Origin: Clostridium sp. Marseille-Q2269
GTDB taxonomy: Bacteria; Bacillota; Clostridia; Clostridiales; Clostridiaceae
DNA: 64,000 nucleotides
Direction of reading: 5' to 3'
Assembly (NCBI RefSeq): GCF_943736985.1
Contig: NZ_CALSFS010000002.1
Coordinates: forward strand, 1 to 64,000
Made by a program: the position numbers and the translations under genes. Position 1 is the stretch's first letter, and the number at the start of each line of letters is the position of its first letter. The notes below the pieces were generated by a model, which made no database searches, had not been told where the DNA came from, and saw nothing but the letters and a program-made list of their open reading frames with translations. Of this stretch, positions 17,867 to 25,962 are shown piece after piece.

Positions 17867-18676
17867 CTAAAAGACTATATTATTTAAATCTTTAACATGA
17901 TTTAAAGTTCCTTTATTTTTAATTAATAAAATTTCACTTAAAATACCTAGAGCTATCTCTTCAGGTTTTTCACAAGCTATATCTAATCCAATAGGAGCAA
18001 ATACTTTTTTTAGTTTTTCTCTAGAAATACCTTTGGATACTAAATTGTTCATAATATAAGATGTTTTATGAGCGCTTCCTATCATACCTATATAAGCAGC
18101 TTCTTTAGAAACTACAGTCTCTAAAGCTAAAGAATCATCCTTGTGTCCTCTTGTTACTATAACGATGTATGTATTTTTATTTATAGGATATTTATTTAGA
18201 GCTTCATCAACTTTTTCCACTATTATTTCATTTGCATTAGGAAATCTGTCTTTATTTGCAAAATTTTCTCTATCATCTATTATTACTGTATAAAAATTTA
18301 AAATTTTAGCTATCTTGTGAAGATGAAATGCTATATGACCTGCACCAACTATTATTAGTTTAGTTTCAGGAGAAAATATTTTTATAAAGCCTTTAGCTTC
18401 TCCACCGCAGCGCATACCTAACTCACCATTTTCATTTAGGCTGTATTCAAAGGAACTGTTTTCATTGTATTTAATACATTCTAAGGATTTCTTTATAATT
18501 TCATGTTCAACTTTACCTCCCCCTACAGTACCTTCAATTTTACCATCTTTCCATACTGCCATTATTGCTCCGGTTTTACCAGGAGTAGAACCGGAAATAT
18601 AAGTTATAGTAGCCAAAGCTACAGTATCACCTTTATTAACGCTTTCATAAATCTTTCTTAGGATATTTTGTTCCAT
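17867..18676 (-). CDS. xdhC: XdhC/CoxI-family molybdenum hydroxylase maturation factor
   Basis: XdhC-type proteins bind molybdenum cofactor, help place the terminal sulfur (or selenium) ligand and deliver it to xanthine dehydrogenase. The 269-residue product has the N-terminal XdhC/CoxI domain (TITYISGSTPGKTGAIMAV, GTVGGGKVE, MRCGGEA) and the C-terminal Rossmann domain (LIIVGAGHIAFHLHKIA; IGMIGSAHKTSYI; FAPIGLDIACEKPEEIALGI). It overlaps yqeB by 19 bp. The client is presumably the xdh product at 34814-37369. Confidence 0.9.
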   Translation of the reverse strand: MEQNILRKIYESVNKGDTVALATITYISGSTPGKTGAIMAVWKDGKIEGTVGGGKVEHEIIKKSLECIKYNENSSFEYSLNENGELGMRCGGEAKGFIKIFSPETKLIIVGAGHIAFHLHKIAKILNFYTVIIDDRENFANKDRFPNANEIIVEKVDEALNKYPINKNTYIVIVTRGHKDDSLALETVVSKEAAYIGMIGSAHKTSYIMNNLVSKGISREKLKKVFAPIGLDIACEKPEEIALGILSEILLIKNKGTLNHVKDLNNIVF

Positions 18677-19494
18677 AAATTTATCCTCCTTTCAGGATTT
18701 TTATTAGTAAAATATAAAATAGCTTCCAATACACTACCACCTATACTTCGTGCTTTATCAGATATGGTATAACAATTTTTTATTTCATGACATCTTGGAT
18801 CTACATCGCCTATTTTAAGACCCTTGTTAATTTTACTACCATCTCTTATAAGACCTCTTAACAATCCACTTATTTGTGTTTTGATTTCACAATCATCTAC
18901 ATAAGCTAATATTTCACCAGCACAAACAAAATCTCCTATTTGGCGGATACTTTTAATAATTCCTTTGGTTGGACTATATATGACTCTTTCTTTAGAGTAT
19001 CCTCCAATTTCTCCAGGAATTCCTGTGTTTTTCATTGCTGGTCCCTTTAATATAACTCTTCCTAAGTTATGTCCACGCATGGTTTCTATAACTGCATTTA
19101 CATCTTTACCAGCTTCAAAACCAGGACCTAGACCTATTGTTATTTCAGCCATATCTATTTTTGTACCTAAATTTTTTTTTGCAAGTATAGCATCTACTAA
19201 TACTTTAGGTTTTAACATATCTATAAATTTTCCATGAGGATCAATTGTAATAGGAATTTTATTATTTTGCCAACACTTTAATATTTCATTAAAATTATTT
19301 GCTTTTATAGCTGTAGCATTTTCAATAGTAATTTTACCATCATATATAGCCTCGCTATAGCATACGTTTCGTCTTATAGAAGTAGGATTATTGGTTTCCA
19401 GAACTAATATTTTAAAGCCGCTTTTATGAAGCCTATTTATAGTACCAGAAGCTATATCTCCTGCACCTCTAACAATTATAATATCTTTATACAT
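18658..19494 (-). CDS. yqeB: YqeB, selenium-dependent molybdenum hydroxylase accessory protein
   Basis: Member of the YqeB family that occurs with selenium-dependent molybdenum hydroxylases. The 278-residue product begins with a Rossmann-like IIIVRGAGDIASGTINRLHK, then the family blocks PHGKFIDMLKPKVLVDAILAKKN and AEITIGLGPGFEAGKDVNAVIETMRGH. It is thought to help install the selenium-containing cofactor form; the exact reaction is not established. It sits between mocA and xdhC in the operon. Confidence 0.88.
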   Translation of the reverse strand: MYKDIIIVRGAGDIASGTINRLHKSGFKILVLETNNPTSIRRNVCYSEAIYDGKITIENATAIKANNFNEILKCWQNNKIPITIDPHGKFIDMLKPKVLVDAILAKKNLGTKIDMAEITIGLGPGFEAGKDVNAVIETMRGHNLGRVILKGPAMKNTGIPGEIGGYSKERVIYSPTKGIIKSIRQIGDFVCAGEILAYVDDCEIKTQISGLLRGLIRDGSKINKGLKIGDVDPRCHEIKNCYTISDKARSIGGSVLEAILYFTNKNPERRINLWNKIS

Positions 19495-19510
19495 ATTTAA
19501 CCCATCCTTA

Positions 19511-20089
19511 TTATAAATTTGTGTTTAATATATACTCATAATCTTGGATTGTATCAATATCTAATAAGCAACTACCGCTTTCTAAATCTACAAATAAAAC
19601 TTCATCCATATTATTATGTATAACAGTTTTACCACCTATATCTCCTTGTAAATTAAGTAATTGATTTTTGAATTTTGCAGAAAATATAGTAGGAGAACCA
19701 ACCTTGTTTTTGTACCTAGGTATTATTATAGAGTTTTTATTGTTTATGAAAGCATCTAATAATAAGTTTATAGTATAGGAGTCTATTAATGGTTGATCAG
19801 CAGTGAAAAACATATACCCGTCTGATGCACACGTATTTAAAATACCTAGCTTGATAGACTGGCTTTGTCCTTTATAGGATTCTTTATTTAAAATAGTTAA
19901 AATATTGTTATCTTTAGCTATATCTAACATTTGTTGCTCTTTACCAACTAGTATAATGTTATTGAAATTACATTGTTTTACAGAATCTATAACATGTTCA
20001 ACAATGAACTTGCCTTTATATGGCAGCGTTAATTTATTTGTTCCCATTCTAGTTGAATTACCAGATGCCATTATAATAGCGTTTACCAT
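19511..20089 (-). CDS. mocA: Molybdenum cofactor cytidylyltransferase-like protein (MocA)
   Basis: Nucleotidyltransferase that couples CTP (or a related nucleotide) to molybdopterin, making the dinucleotide cofactor form used by xanthine dehydrogenase-type enzymes. The 192-residue product has the MobA/MocA start motif IIMASGNSTRMGTNKL with the Lys of the nucleotide loop, and FFTADQPLID (the metal-binding DQP, GDQP in most members). The ATG at 20089 is chosen because GGAGG lies 5 bases upstream; an upstream in-frame ATG overlaps the yqeC stop. Nucleotide specificity is inferred from context. Confidence 0.85.
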   Translation of the reverse strand: MVNAIIMASGNSTRMGTNKLTLPYKGKFIVEHVIDSVKQCNFNNIILVGKEQQMLDIAKDNNILTILNKESYKGQSQSIKLGILNTCASDGYMFFTADQPLIDSYTINLLLDAFINNKNSIIIPRYKNKVGSPTIFSAKFKNQLLNLQGDIGGKTVIHNNMDEVLFVDLESGSCLLDIDTIQDYEYILNTNL

Positions 20090-20100
20090 ACGAACCTCCA

Positions 20101-20838
20101 TTAAAGACAGATTGAATTATATTTGTTTTCTTTTAAGCTTCCTATAACTATTTTATGTATAGATAAGTTAGATGTTTTAAGCAAATTATGTATCAATTTA
20201 TATGCAATTAGCATAGTATACTTATCTTCTACCTTATTTATAAATAATATCTTTTCTCCTTTAGAGCTTTTGAAAAGTCCCAAAGGATGAGTTATTAAGG
20301 AACTTATCATCTGTATAGATATTTTTTCATTTACATTTCCATTAGTTATTTTTATAAAATGATTTACTCTATGAACGTTAACATCATTTATTATTTTATT
20401 TATACAAGTTATATCTAGAACACCTATGGTATTGGTTGTGTTTTCACATATAACTGGTTCGTTTTCTTGCCAGCCCTTAATGGGCTTTCTTTTTGATCCA
20501 TCTGCTTCTATAAGAGAGTAATCAAAATAATTAAATTTATCATAGAGAAATTCTTTTGTTAAACCTATTAATTTATTGTCATGATTTATAAGTTTTCCAT
20601 ATACATATAAGCCATTAACTTTCAAAGTATCATACATAGAGCAATTTTCTTCACCAATACAAATGAAATCATATGAAGATTTCTCCGGCTTATATATTTT
20701 GGTGGTGGTTGTTAATAGGACTTTATTACAAGGCCGTAATTCCTTTGCTATATTAAACATTAGAGTGGTTTTTCCACCAGCTCCAACTATAGATACCACA
20801 GATCCTTTTGTTAATTCTAATATACTTGAAATAAGCAT
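20101..20838 (-). CDS. yqeC: YqeC, selenium-dependent hydroxylase accessory protein
   Basis: First gene of the minus-strand cofactor operon. The 245-residue product has the YqeC family P-loop VSIVGAGGKTTLMFNIAKEL near residue 15, a TTTTKIYKP block, and SLIEADGSKRKPIKGWQENEPVI, the family signature near the middle. YqeC proteins accompany selenium-dependent molybdenum hydroxylases and are needed for their maturation; the chemical role is unknown. A sigma-54 promoter lies 39 bp upstream, so the whole operon is probably activator-dependent. Confidence 0.88.
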   Translation of the reverse strand: MLISSILELTKGSVVSIVGAGGKTTLMFNIAKELRPCNKVLLTTTTKIYKPEKSSYDFICIGEENCSMYDTLKVNGLYVYGKLINHDNKLIGLTKEFLYDKFNYFDYSLIEADGSKRKPIKGWQENEPVICENTTNTIGVLDITCINKIINDVNVHRVNHFIKITNGNVNEKISIQMISSLITHPLGLFKSSKGEKILFINKVEDKYTMLIAYKLIHNLLKTSNLSIHKIVIGSLKENKYNSICL

Positions 20839-20876
20839 TTTTACCTCTATAATTTTTATTTTGTAAAATTAATGAA

Positions 20877-20892
20877 AGCAACAACCATGCCA
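20877..20892 (-). promoter_or_regulatory. Sigma-54 promoter of the yqeC operon (minus strand)
   Basis: On the minus strand, TGGCATG (20892-20886), four bases, then TTGCT (20881-20877): a full -24/-12 element with correct spacing, 39 bp before the yqeC start. Confidence 0.85.
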
Positions 20893-21005
20893 AATATTTT
20901 CATGGTTTTTGTATTCATAATCAAAGATTATATAGGGTACAAACAATGATAAAATAATGTATTTGGAAAATAAACTATATTAAAAATAATATGGATATAT
21001 AATAA

Positions 21006-21095
21006 TTATCAAAATGATATATTTTTATAATATTGATAAATCATTTATTCTCTAAGTTTTCAATGGCTAATTAAAAATTTTTATAATATTGATAA
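21006..21095. promoter_or_regulatory. Three palindromic activator sites between yqeC and ygeV
   Basis: TTATCAAAATGATAT at 21006-21020, TTATAATATTGATAA at 21025-21039 and the same 15-mer at 21081-21095. All fit TTATCAnnnTGATAA, and the first two start 19 bp apart. They lie 114-200 bp upstream of the minus-strand -24/-12 element, the usual distance for sigma-54 enhancer sites. They also sit upstream of ygeV and could act on it. Confidence 0.7.
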
Positions 21096-21212
21096 AAATA
21101 TTAACTCAAATATTATTTTAATTTATATTTAATTGTGTTAAGATTAAATTATGGTATTTATTGAGAACTATTGTAGAAAAAAACAAAAATATTGTTTAAG
21201 GAATGATATAAA

Positions 21213-22982
21213 ATGAAAAATTCTACATTATTGCAAATTCAAGATACAGTAGCTAAGTATGCAAGTATAATTTCAAACGTAATAAAAGTGGATGTAGAGA
21301 TTGTAGATGAAAATTTATGCAGAATAGCAGGTACTGGTATCTATGAAAACGAAATAAATAAAGATATATCAAAAGAAGGGTATGTATACAACCATGTTAT
21401 AAAAACTAGAGAAAAGCAGATAATAAAAACTCCAGGTGACCATATGCTGTGTAAGGAATGTAACCACAGGAATAATTGTGTAGAAAAAATGCTGGTATGT
21501 ACTCCTATTATTTTGAATGAAGACATTATAGGAGTAATAGGGCTTATATGTTCAAAAAGTAGTCAGAGAGATCATTTTATAGAAAACTTAGATTCATATA
21601 TGCAGGTGTTAGATCAAATATCGGACTTTATAAGCACTAAATCGTATGAACATTCTGAAAGTAAAAGAAATAATATGATGTTAGAATTATTAAAGCAGAT
21701 AATAGATAGTGTAGATAAAGGAGTTTTAGTTACTAAAAATAATCATATAATTCATATGAATGCAAGTGCTACTAGACAGCTGAAGATTAATCCTAATGAT
21801 GATATAAATAAAAAAATAGAAATTACATCCACCAGTGAATATATAATGGGCGGAGATGTGTATAATGTAGTCATAAATAACAAGAAATTTAAACTTATGG
21901 GTAGAATTATACCTGTTTTTCCAGTACTACCTTCTTATGATAGAATATTTGTATTTGAAGAAATAAAACATTTAAAGTCTAAAATATGCAAGGTTAGTGG
22001 TGGAAGAGAAGTTATAAAAGTTGATGATATTATTGGAAAATCAAAGTCTATGATTCAGCTTAAAAATAGAATTAAAAAGATTTCTTGTTCAAGATCTACT
22101 GTACTTATAACTGGAGAAAGTGGTACGGGAAAAGAAGTGATTGCAAGGGCTATACATTGTGAAAGTGACAAAAGTACTAATCCATTTATAGCTATAAATT
22201 GTGGAGCTATACCGGATGCACTTTTAGAGAGTGAGCTGTTTGGATATGTTAGAGGTGCCTTTAGTGGAGCAGATCCAAATGGAAGAGTCGGGAAATTTGA
22301 GTTAGCTAATAAAGGAATAATATTTTTAGATGAAATAGGGGACATGCCTTTGTATCTTCAGGTTAAGATATTAAGGGTACTTCAGGAAAGAAAATTAGTA
22401 AGGATAGGTTCAAATCATCTGATTGATTTAGACATAAGGGTTATAGCAGCTACCAATAAAGATCTTAAGAAGCTTATAAAAGAAAATAAATTTAGGGAAG
22501 ATTTATATTATAGACTTAATGTTATACCACTAAATATACCACCTTTAAGAGAACGAAAAGAAGATATAGAACTTCTTATGAAAATGCTGATAGAAAAATA
22601 TAATGGATTATTCGGAAAATCTGTTTATGAGATTGATAAAAAGTGTAAAGATATTTTGCTTAATTATCCTTGGTATGGCAATGTAAGAGAATTAGAGAAT
22701 GCCGTGGAATTTATGATAAATATGGCTGATGATACAGGCATAATAGCTAAGGATATGCTTCCATTAAATATAGTAGAGAGTCAAAATTATCAAACACATG
22801 AAAGCTGTATAAATGGAGATATAAAACCTTTAAAGGATATAGAAAAAGAGTATATTTTAAAAGCATTAGATATATATGGGAACGACACTAAAGGTAAGCA
22901 ATTAGCTGCAAAACATCTAGGCATAGGTATAGCTACTTTATATAGAAAACTAGAAGGAATAAAGGATTTATCAAAATTATAA
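21213..22982 (+). CDS. ygeV: YgeV-type sigma-54 activator of purine catabolism
   Basis: Enhancer-binding protein of 589 residues, close in length to E. coli YgeV, whose gene lies in the equivalent cluster. The N-terminal sensor region (about 1-170) contains a cysteine-rich patch (CKECNHRNNC...C) that could bind metal or an Fe-S centre. A PAS-like stretch follows (about 165-260). The AAA+ domain has Walker A GESGTGKE, and its sigma-54 loop reads GAFSGA rather than GAFTGA. A Fis-type HTH ends the protein (AAKHLGIGIATLYRKLEG). Three -24/-12 promoters around it share a palindromic site, so it is probably their activator. The effector is unknown; a purine or pathway intermediate would fit. Confidence 0.88.
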   Translation: MKNSTLLQIQDTVAKYASIISNVIKVDVEIVDENLCRIAGTGIYENEINKDISKEGYVYNHVIKTREKQIIKTPGDHMLCKECNHRNNCVEKMLVCTPIILNEDIIGVIGLICSKSSQRDHFIENLDSYMQVLDQISDFISTKSYEHSESKRNNMMLELLKQIIDSVDKGVLVTKNNHIIHMNASATRQLKINPNDDINKKIEITSTSEYIMGGDVYNVVINNKKFKLMGRIIPVFPVLPSYDRIFVFEEIKHLKSKICKVSGGREVIKVDDIIGKSKSMIQLKNRIKKISCSRSTVLITGESGTGKEVIARAIHCESDKSTNPFIAINCGAIPDALLESELFGYVRGAFSGADPNGRVGKFELANKGIIFLDEIGDMPLYLQVKILRVLQERKLVRIGSNHLIDLDIRVIAATNKDLKKLIKENKFREDLYYRLNVIPLNIPPLRERKEDIELLMKMLIEKYNGLFGKSVYEIDKKCKDILLNYPWYGNVRELENAVEFMINMADDTGIIAKDMLPLNIVESQNYQTHESCINGDIKPLKDIEKEYILKALDIYGNDTKGKQLAAKHLGIGIATLYRKLEGIKDLSKL

Positions 22983-23025
22983 TTTTAAGTTATTTAATTT
23001 ACTGTAAGTTATAATACTGAGCATT

Positions 23026-23059
23026 TTATCACAATGATAAGTAATTATTATTTTGATAA
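23026..23059 (+). promoter_or_regulatory. Two palindromic activator sites upstream of ygeX
   Basis: TTATCACAATGATAA (23026-23040) is a perfect 6-3-6 palindrome, and TTATTATTTTGATAA (23045-23059) is a near copy starting 19 bp later. They lie 154-187 bp before the ygeX -24 element. Confidence 0.7.
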
Positions 23060-23090
23060 CAAAATTACATATTTTTAAGGATGAGATTTT

Positions 23091-23129
23091 ATAAAAATAC
23101 AAAGCAACCTATAAGCTTTGTATTTTTAT
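23091..23129 (+). terminator. Terminator after ygeV
   Basis: ATAAAAATACAAAGC pairs with GCTTTGTATTTTTAT across nine bases. It separates ygeV from ygeX although both point the same way. Confidence 0.85.
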
Positions 23130-23212
23130 ATTTAATTAGAAAATAGAAAATTCAAACAGATGCTATTTTAAGAAGAATATAAAAATATATATTTTAGCTA
23201 ATAGTTAAATTA

Positions 23213-23228
23213 TGGCACAACTATTGCT
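23213..23228 (+). promoter_or_regulatory. Sigma-54 promoter of ygeX
   Basis: TGGCACA at 23213-23219 and TTGCT at 23224-23228, a near-perfect -24/-12 element 45 bp before the ygeX start. Confidence 0.9.
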
Positions 23229-23272
23229 AGTAACTATTTATTAAAAAGCAAAAAAAGAAAAGAGGGAATAGA

Positions 23273-24484
23273 ATGAGTAAAAAAATAAAATGGCAGAAAA
23301 ATACTATGGCTAATGAGTCTAATAAGGTATCTGTAGAATTTTTGGGGGAGAGAGAAATGAAAAAAGCTAGAGCTTTTCATCAAAGCTTTCCTCAATTTAC
23401 AAAAACTCCTTTAGTAAGTTTAGATAATTTATCTAAGCATTTAGGATTAGGTGGAATATATGTAAAAGATGAATCTTATCGTTTTGGACTTAATGCTTTT
23501 AAGGTATTGGGTGGTTCATATTCTATGGGAAAATATTTAGCAAAGCAATTAGGTAAAGATATTTCAGAATTAAGTTATGAAAAGCTTACTTCAGAAGAAA
23601 TAAGAAAAGAACTTGGAGATATAACATTTATCACAGCTACAGATGGAAATCATGGTAGAGGAGTAGCATGGACTGCAGCACAATTAAATCAAAAATCAGT
23701 AGTTTACATGCCAAAGGGATCTTCACTTACACGTCTTGAAAATATAAGAAAAGAAGGAGCTGACGCATCTATAACTGATCTAAATTATGATGATGCAGTA
23801 AGACTTGCAGCTTCACATGCTGAAAAAAACGGTTGGGTTATGGTTCAAGATACTGCATGGGAAGGATATGAAGAAATTCCTACTTGGATCATGCAAGGTT
23901 ATGGAACTATGGCATCAGAAGCATTAGAACAATTAAAAGAATTAAATGTAGAGAGCCCTACTCATGTATTTGTGCAAGCTGGCGTTGGTTCTTTAGCAGG
24001 TGGCGTTCAAGGATATTTTGCTTCAGTATTTAAAGATGAATGTCCAACAACTGTAATAGTAGAAGCTGATGAGGCAGCTTGTTTATATAAATCAGCAGTG
24101 GCTGGAGATGGAAAGCCAAGAGCAGTAACAGGAGATATGCCTACTATAATGGCTGGACTTGCTTGTGGAGAAGCTAATACTATAGGTTGGGAAGTTTTAA
24201 AATCTTATAGTTCAGTATTTGTATCTTGTCCAGATTGGGTTTCAGCAAATGGTATGAGAATGTTAGGAAATCCTATTAAGGAAGATAGAAGAGTAATATC
24301 AGGAGAGTCAGGAGCGGTAACGGCGGGACTTTTAAAGGCTCTAATGACAAGAGATGATATGAAGGAATTAAGGGAAAAATTAAAATTAGATGAAAATTCA
24401 AGAGTGCTTTTATTTAGTACTGAAGGAGATACAGACCCAGATAAATATAGAAGTATCGTTTGGAATGGGGAATACTCTGATTAA
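23273..24484 (+). CDS. ygeX: 2,3-diaminopropionate ammonia-lyase YgeX
   Basis: PLP enzyme that splits 2,3-diaminopropionate into pyruvate and two ammonia. The 403-residue product has the family length. The Schiff-base Lys77 is in FGLNAFKVLGGS, with TATDGNHGRGVAW (substrate/PLP contact) and the QAGVGSLAGGVQGYF phosphate-binding loop further on. In gut anaerobes this gene belongs to the urate-degradation cluster, where it yields pyruvate from the opened purine ring. It is first after a sigma-54 promoter and is followed by a permease gene 41 bp away. Confidence 0.95.
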   Translation: MSKKIKWQKNTMANESNKVSVEFLGEREMKKARAFHQSFPQFTKTPLVSLDNLSKHLGLGGIYVKDESYRFGLNAFKVLGGSYSMGKYLAKQLGKDISELSYEKLTSEEIRKELGDITFITATDGNHGRGVAWTAAQLNQKSVVYMPKGSSLTRLENIRKEGADASITDLNYDDAVRLAASHAEKNGWVMVQDTAWEGYEEIPTWIMQGYGTMASEALEQLKELNVESPTHVFVQAGVGSLAGGVQGYFASVFKDECPTTVIVEADEAACLYKSAVAGDGKPRAVTGDMPTIMAGLACGEANTIGWEVLKSYSSVFVSCPDWVSANGMRMLGNPIKEDRRVISGESGAVTAGLLKALMTRDDMKELREKLKLDENSRVLLFSTEGDTDPDKYRSIVWNGEYSD

Positions 24485-24525
24485 AATTTATTAAAATAGT
24501 AAATGAAAAGACGTGGGGTATAAAA

Positions 24526-25914
24526 ATGGATAGTAAGGTAAATAATGAAACGGCTCCTGTTGATGAGTTACTTCCACCACAGCAGTTATTTATTTTGGGG
24601 CTACAGCATGTTTTAGCAATGTGTGCAGGCGCAGTTGCTGTTCCTTTGATAATAGGAGGTGCATTGAAATTATCTGCAGATCAGATAATATTTCTTATAA
24701 ATGCAGATCTCTTTGTTTCAGGAATAGCAACTTTGGTACAATCATTAGGGGTGAAAAATTTTATTGGAGCAAAAGTTCCTGTTATTGAGGGAGCAAGTTT
24801 TGCATCTGTGTCAGCAATAATAGCTATTGCAAATACTTATCCAGGAGATCCAGTTACAGGTATTACAACAATATTTGGAGCTACATTTGTAGCTGGATTA
24901 TTTTGTTTTATTATGGCACCTTTTTTCGGAAAACTAATAAGATTTTTCCCTAAAGTAGTAACTGGAACAGTAATAACTATAATAGGTTTATCATTGCTTC
25001 CAGTGGCAGTTAAATGGTGTGCAGGAAATGATGTAAAATCCCCTACATTTGGAAGTCCTAAGAATATATTATTAGCATTATTTGTTTTAATACTAACTTT
25101 GATTATGTATAGGTTTTTTAAAGGAATCTTAGGGAATATATCTATATTATTAGGAATAATCATAGGAACTATAGTTGCTTCAATGCTAGGAATGTCAGAC
25201 TTTAGCAGAGTTAATAGTTCAGGATGGATTAATATAGATATTCCTTTATATTTTGGTATGATTAAGTTTAATTTAACAGCTATAATATCAATGATATTAG
25301 TTATGTTAGTTATGATGACAGAAGCCACAGGAAATATGATGGCTATACATGAATTGGTTGACAAGAAAATAGATGATAAGAATTTAACTAGGGGTCTTAG
25401 AACAGATGGATTTGCTACAATGCTAGCTGGGATATTTAATACTTTTCCTCATACTGCTTTTGGTCAAAATGTTGGACTTATAAATCTAACAGGAGTAAAA
25501 AGCCGTTTTGTAGTAGCTACTTCAGGAGGAATTTTGATATTACTAGGATTGTTCCCAAAGGCAGGAGCTGTGGTAGCTTCCATACCATACCCTGTTCTTG
25601 GGGGAGCAGGTATAGCTATGTTTGGTATGGTAGCATCAGGTGGCATTTCCACTCTTGGTAAGGTGGAATTTAAAGGCACTAAAAATGCTATGATAATAGC
25701 AGTAAGTATTGGACTTTCAATGATTCCCTTAGCAGTACCAACTTTTTATAGTGGATTCCCACAATGGGTAGAAACTTTATTTCATAGTGGAATAACAACA
25801 GGAAGTTTAACAGCTATAATTTTAAATTTGTTTTTCAATGAACTTGGTAAAAGTAAGAATTCCATAATAAAAGAAAATATAGAAAATGGAGAAAAAGTAG
25901 CAAAAAATATATGA
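24526..25914 (+). CDS. Xanthine/uric acid permease (NCS2 family)
   Basis: Nucleobase:cation symporter of the cytoplasmic membrane, 462 residues with about 12-14 membrane segments. Family blocks are QHVLAMCAGAVAVPLIIGGAL, VKNFIGAKVPVIEGASFASVSAI, the central MMTEATGNMMAI and NTFPHTAFGQNVGLINLTGVKSRFV. This is the xanthine/urate (XanQ/UacT/PucJ-like) branch, unlike the PbuG-type permease at 10612. It probably imports the cluster's substrate. It is cotranscribed with ygeX and hydA. Confidence 0.9.
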   Translation: MDSKVNNETAPVDELLPPQQLFILGLQHVLAMCAGAVAVPLIIGGALKLSADQIIFLINADLFVSGIATLVQSLGVKNFIGAKVPVIEGASFASVSAIIAIANTYPGDPVTGITTIFGATFVAGLFCFIMAPFFGKLIRFFPKVVTGTVITIIGLSLLPVAVKWCAGNDVKSPTFGSPKNILLALFVLILTLIMYRFFKGILGNISILLGIIIGTIVASMLGMSDFSRVNSSGWINIDIPLYFGMIKFNLTAIISMILVMLVMMTEATGNMMAIHELVDKKIDDKNLTRGLRTDGFATMLAGIFNTFPHTAFGQNVGLINLTGVKSRFVVATSGGILILLGLFPKAGAVVASIPYPVLGGAGIAMFGMVASGGISTLGKVEFKGTKNAMIIAVSIGLSMIPLAVPTFYSGFPQWVETLFHSGITTGSLTAIILNLFFNELGKSKNSIIKENIENGEKVAKNI

Positions 25915-25962
25915 ATTTTAAAAAGTGTTTTTTATTATATATAAAAGGAGATGTATTTTCAT

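Noticed and set aside
20870-20925. Molybdenum-cofactor riboswitch before yqeC
   Set aside because: The CAACCATG/CATGGTT hairpin is short, overlaps the -24/-12 promoter and lacks the conserved Moco RNA features.
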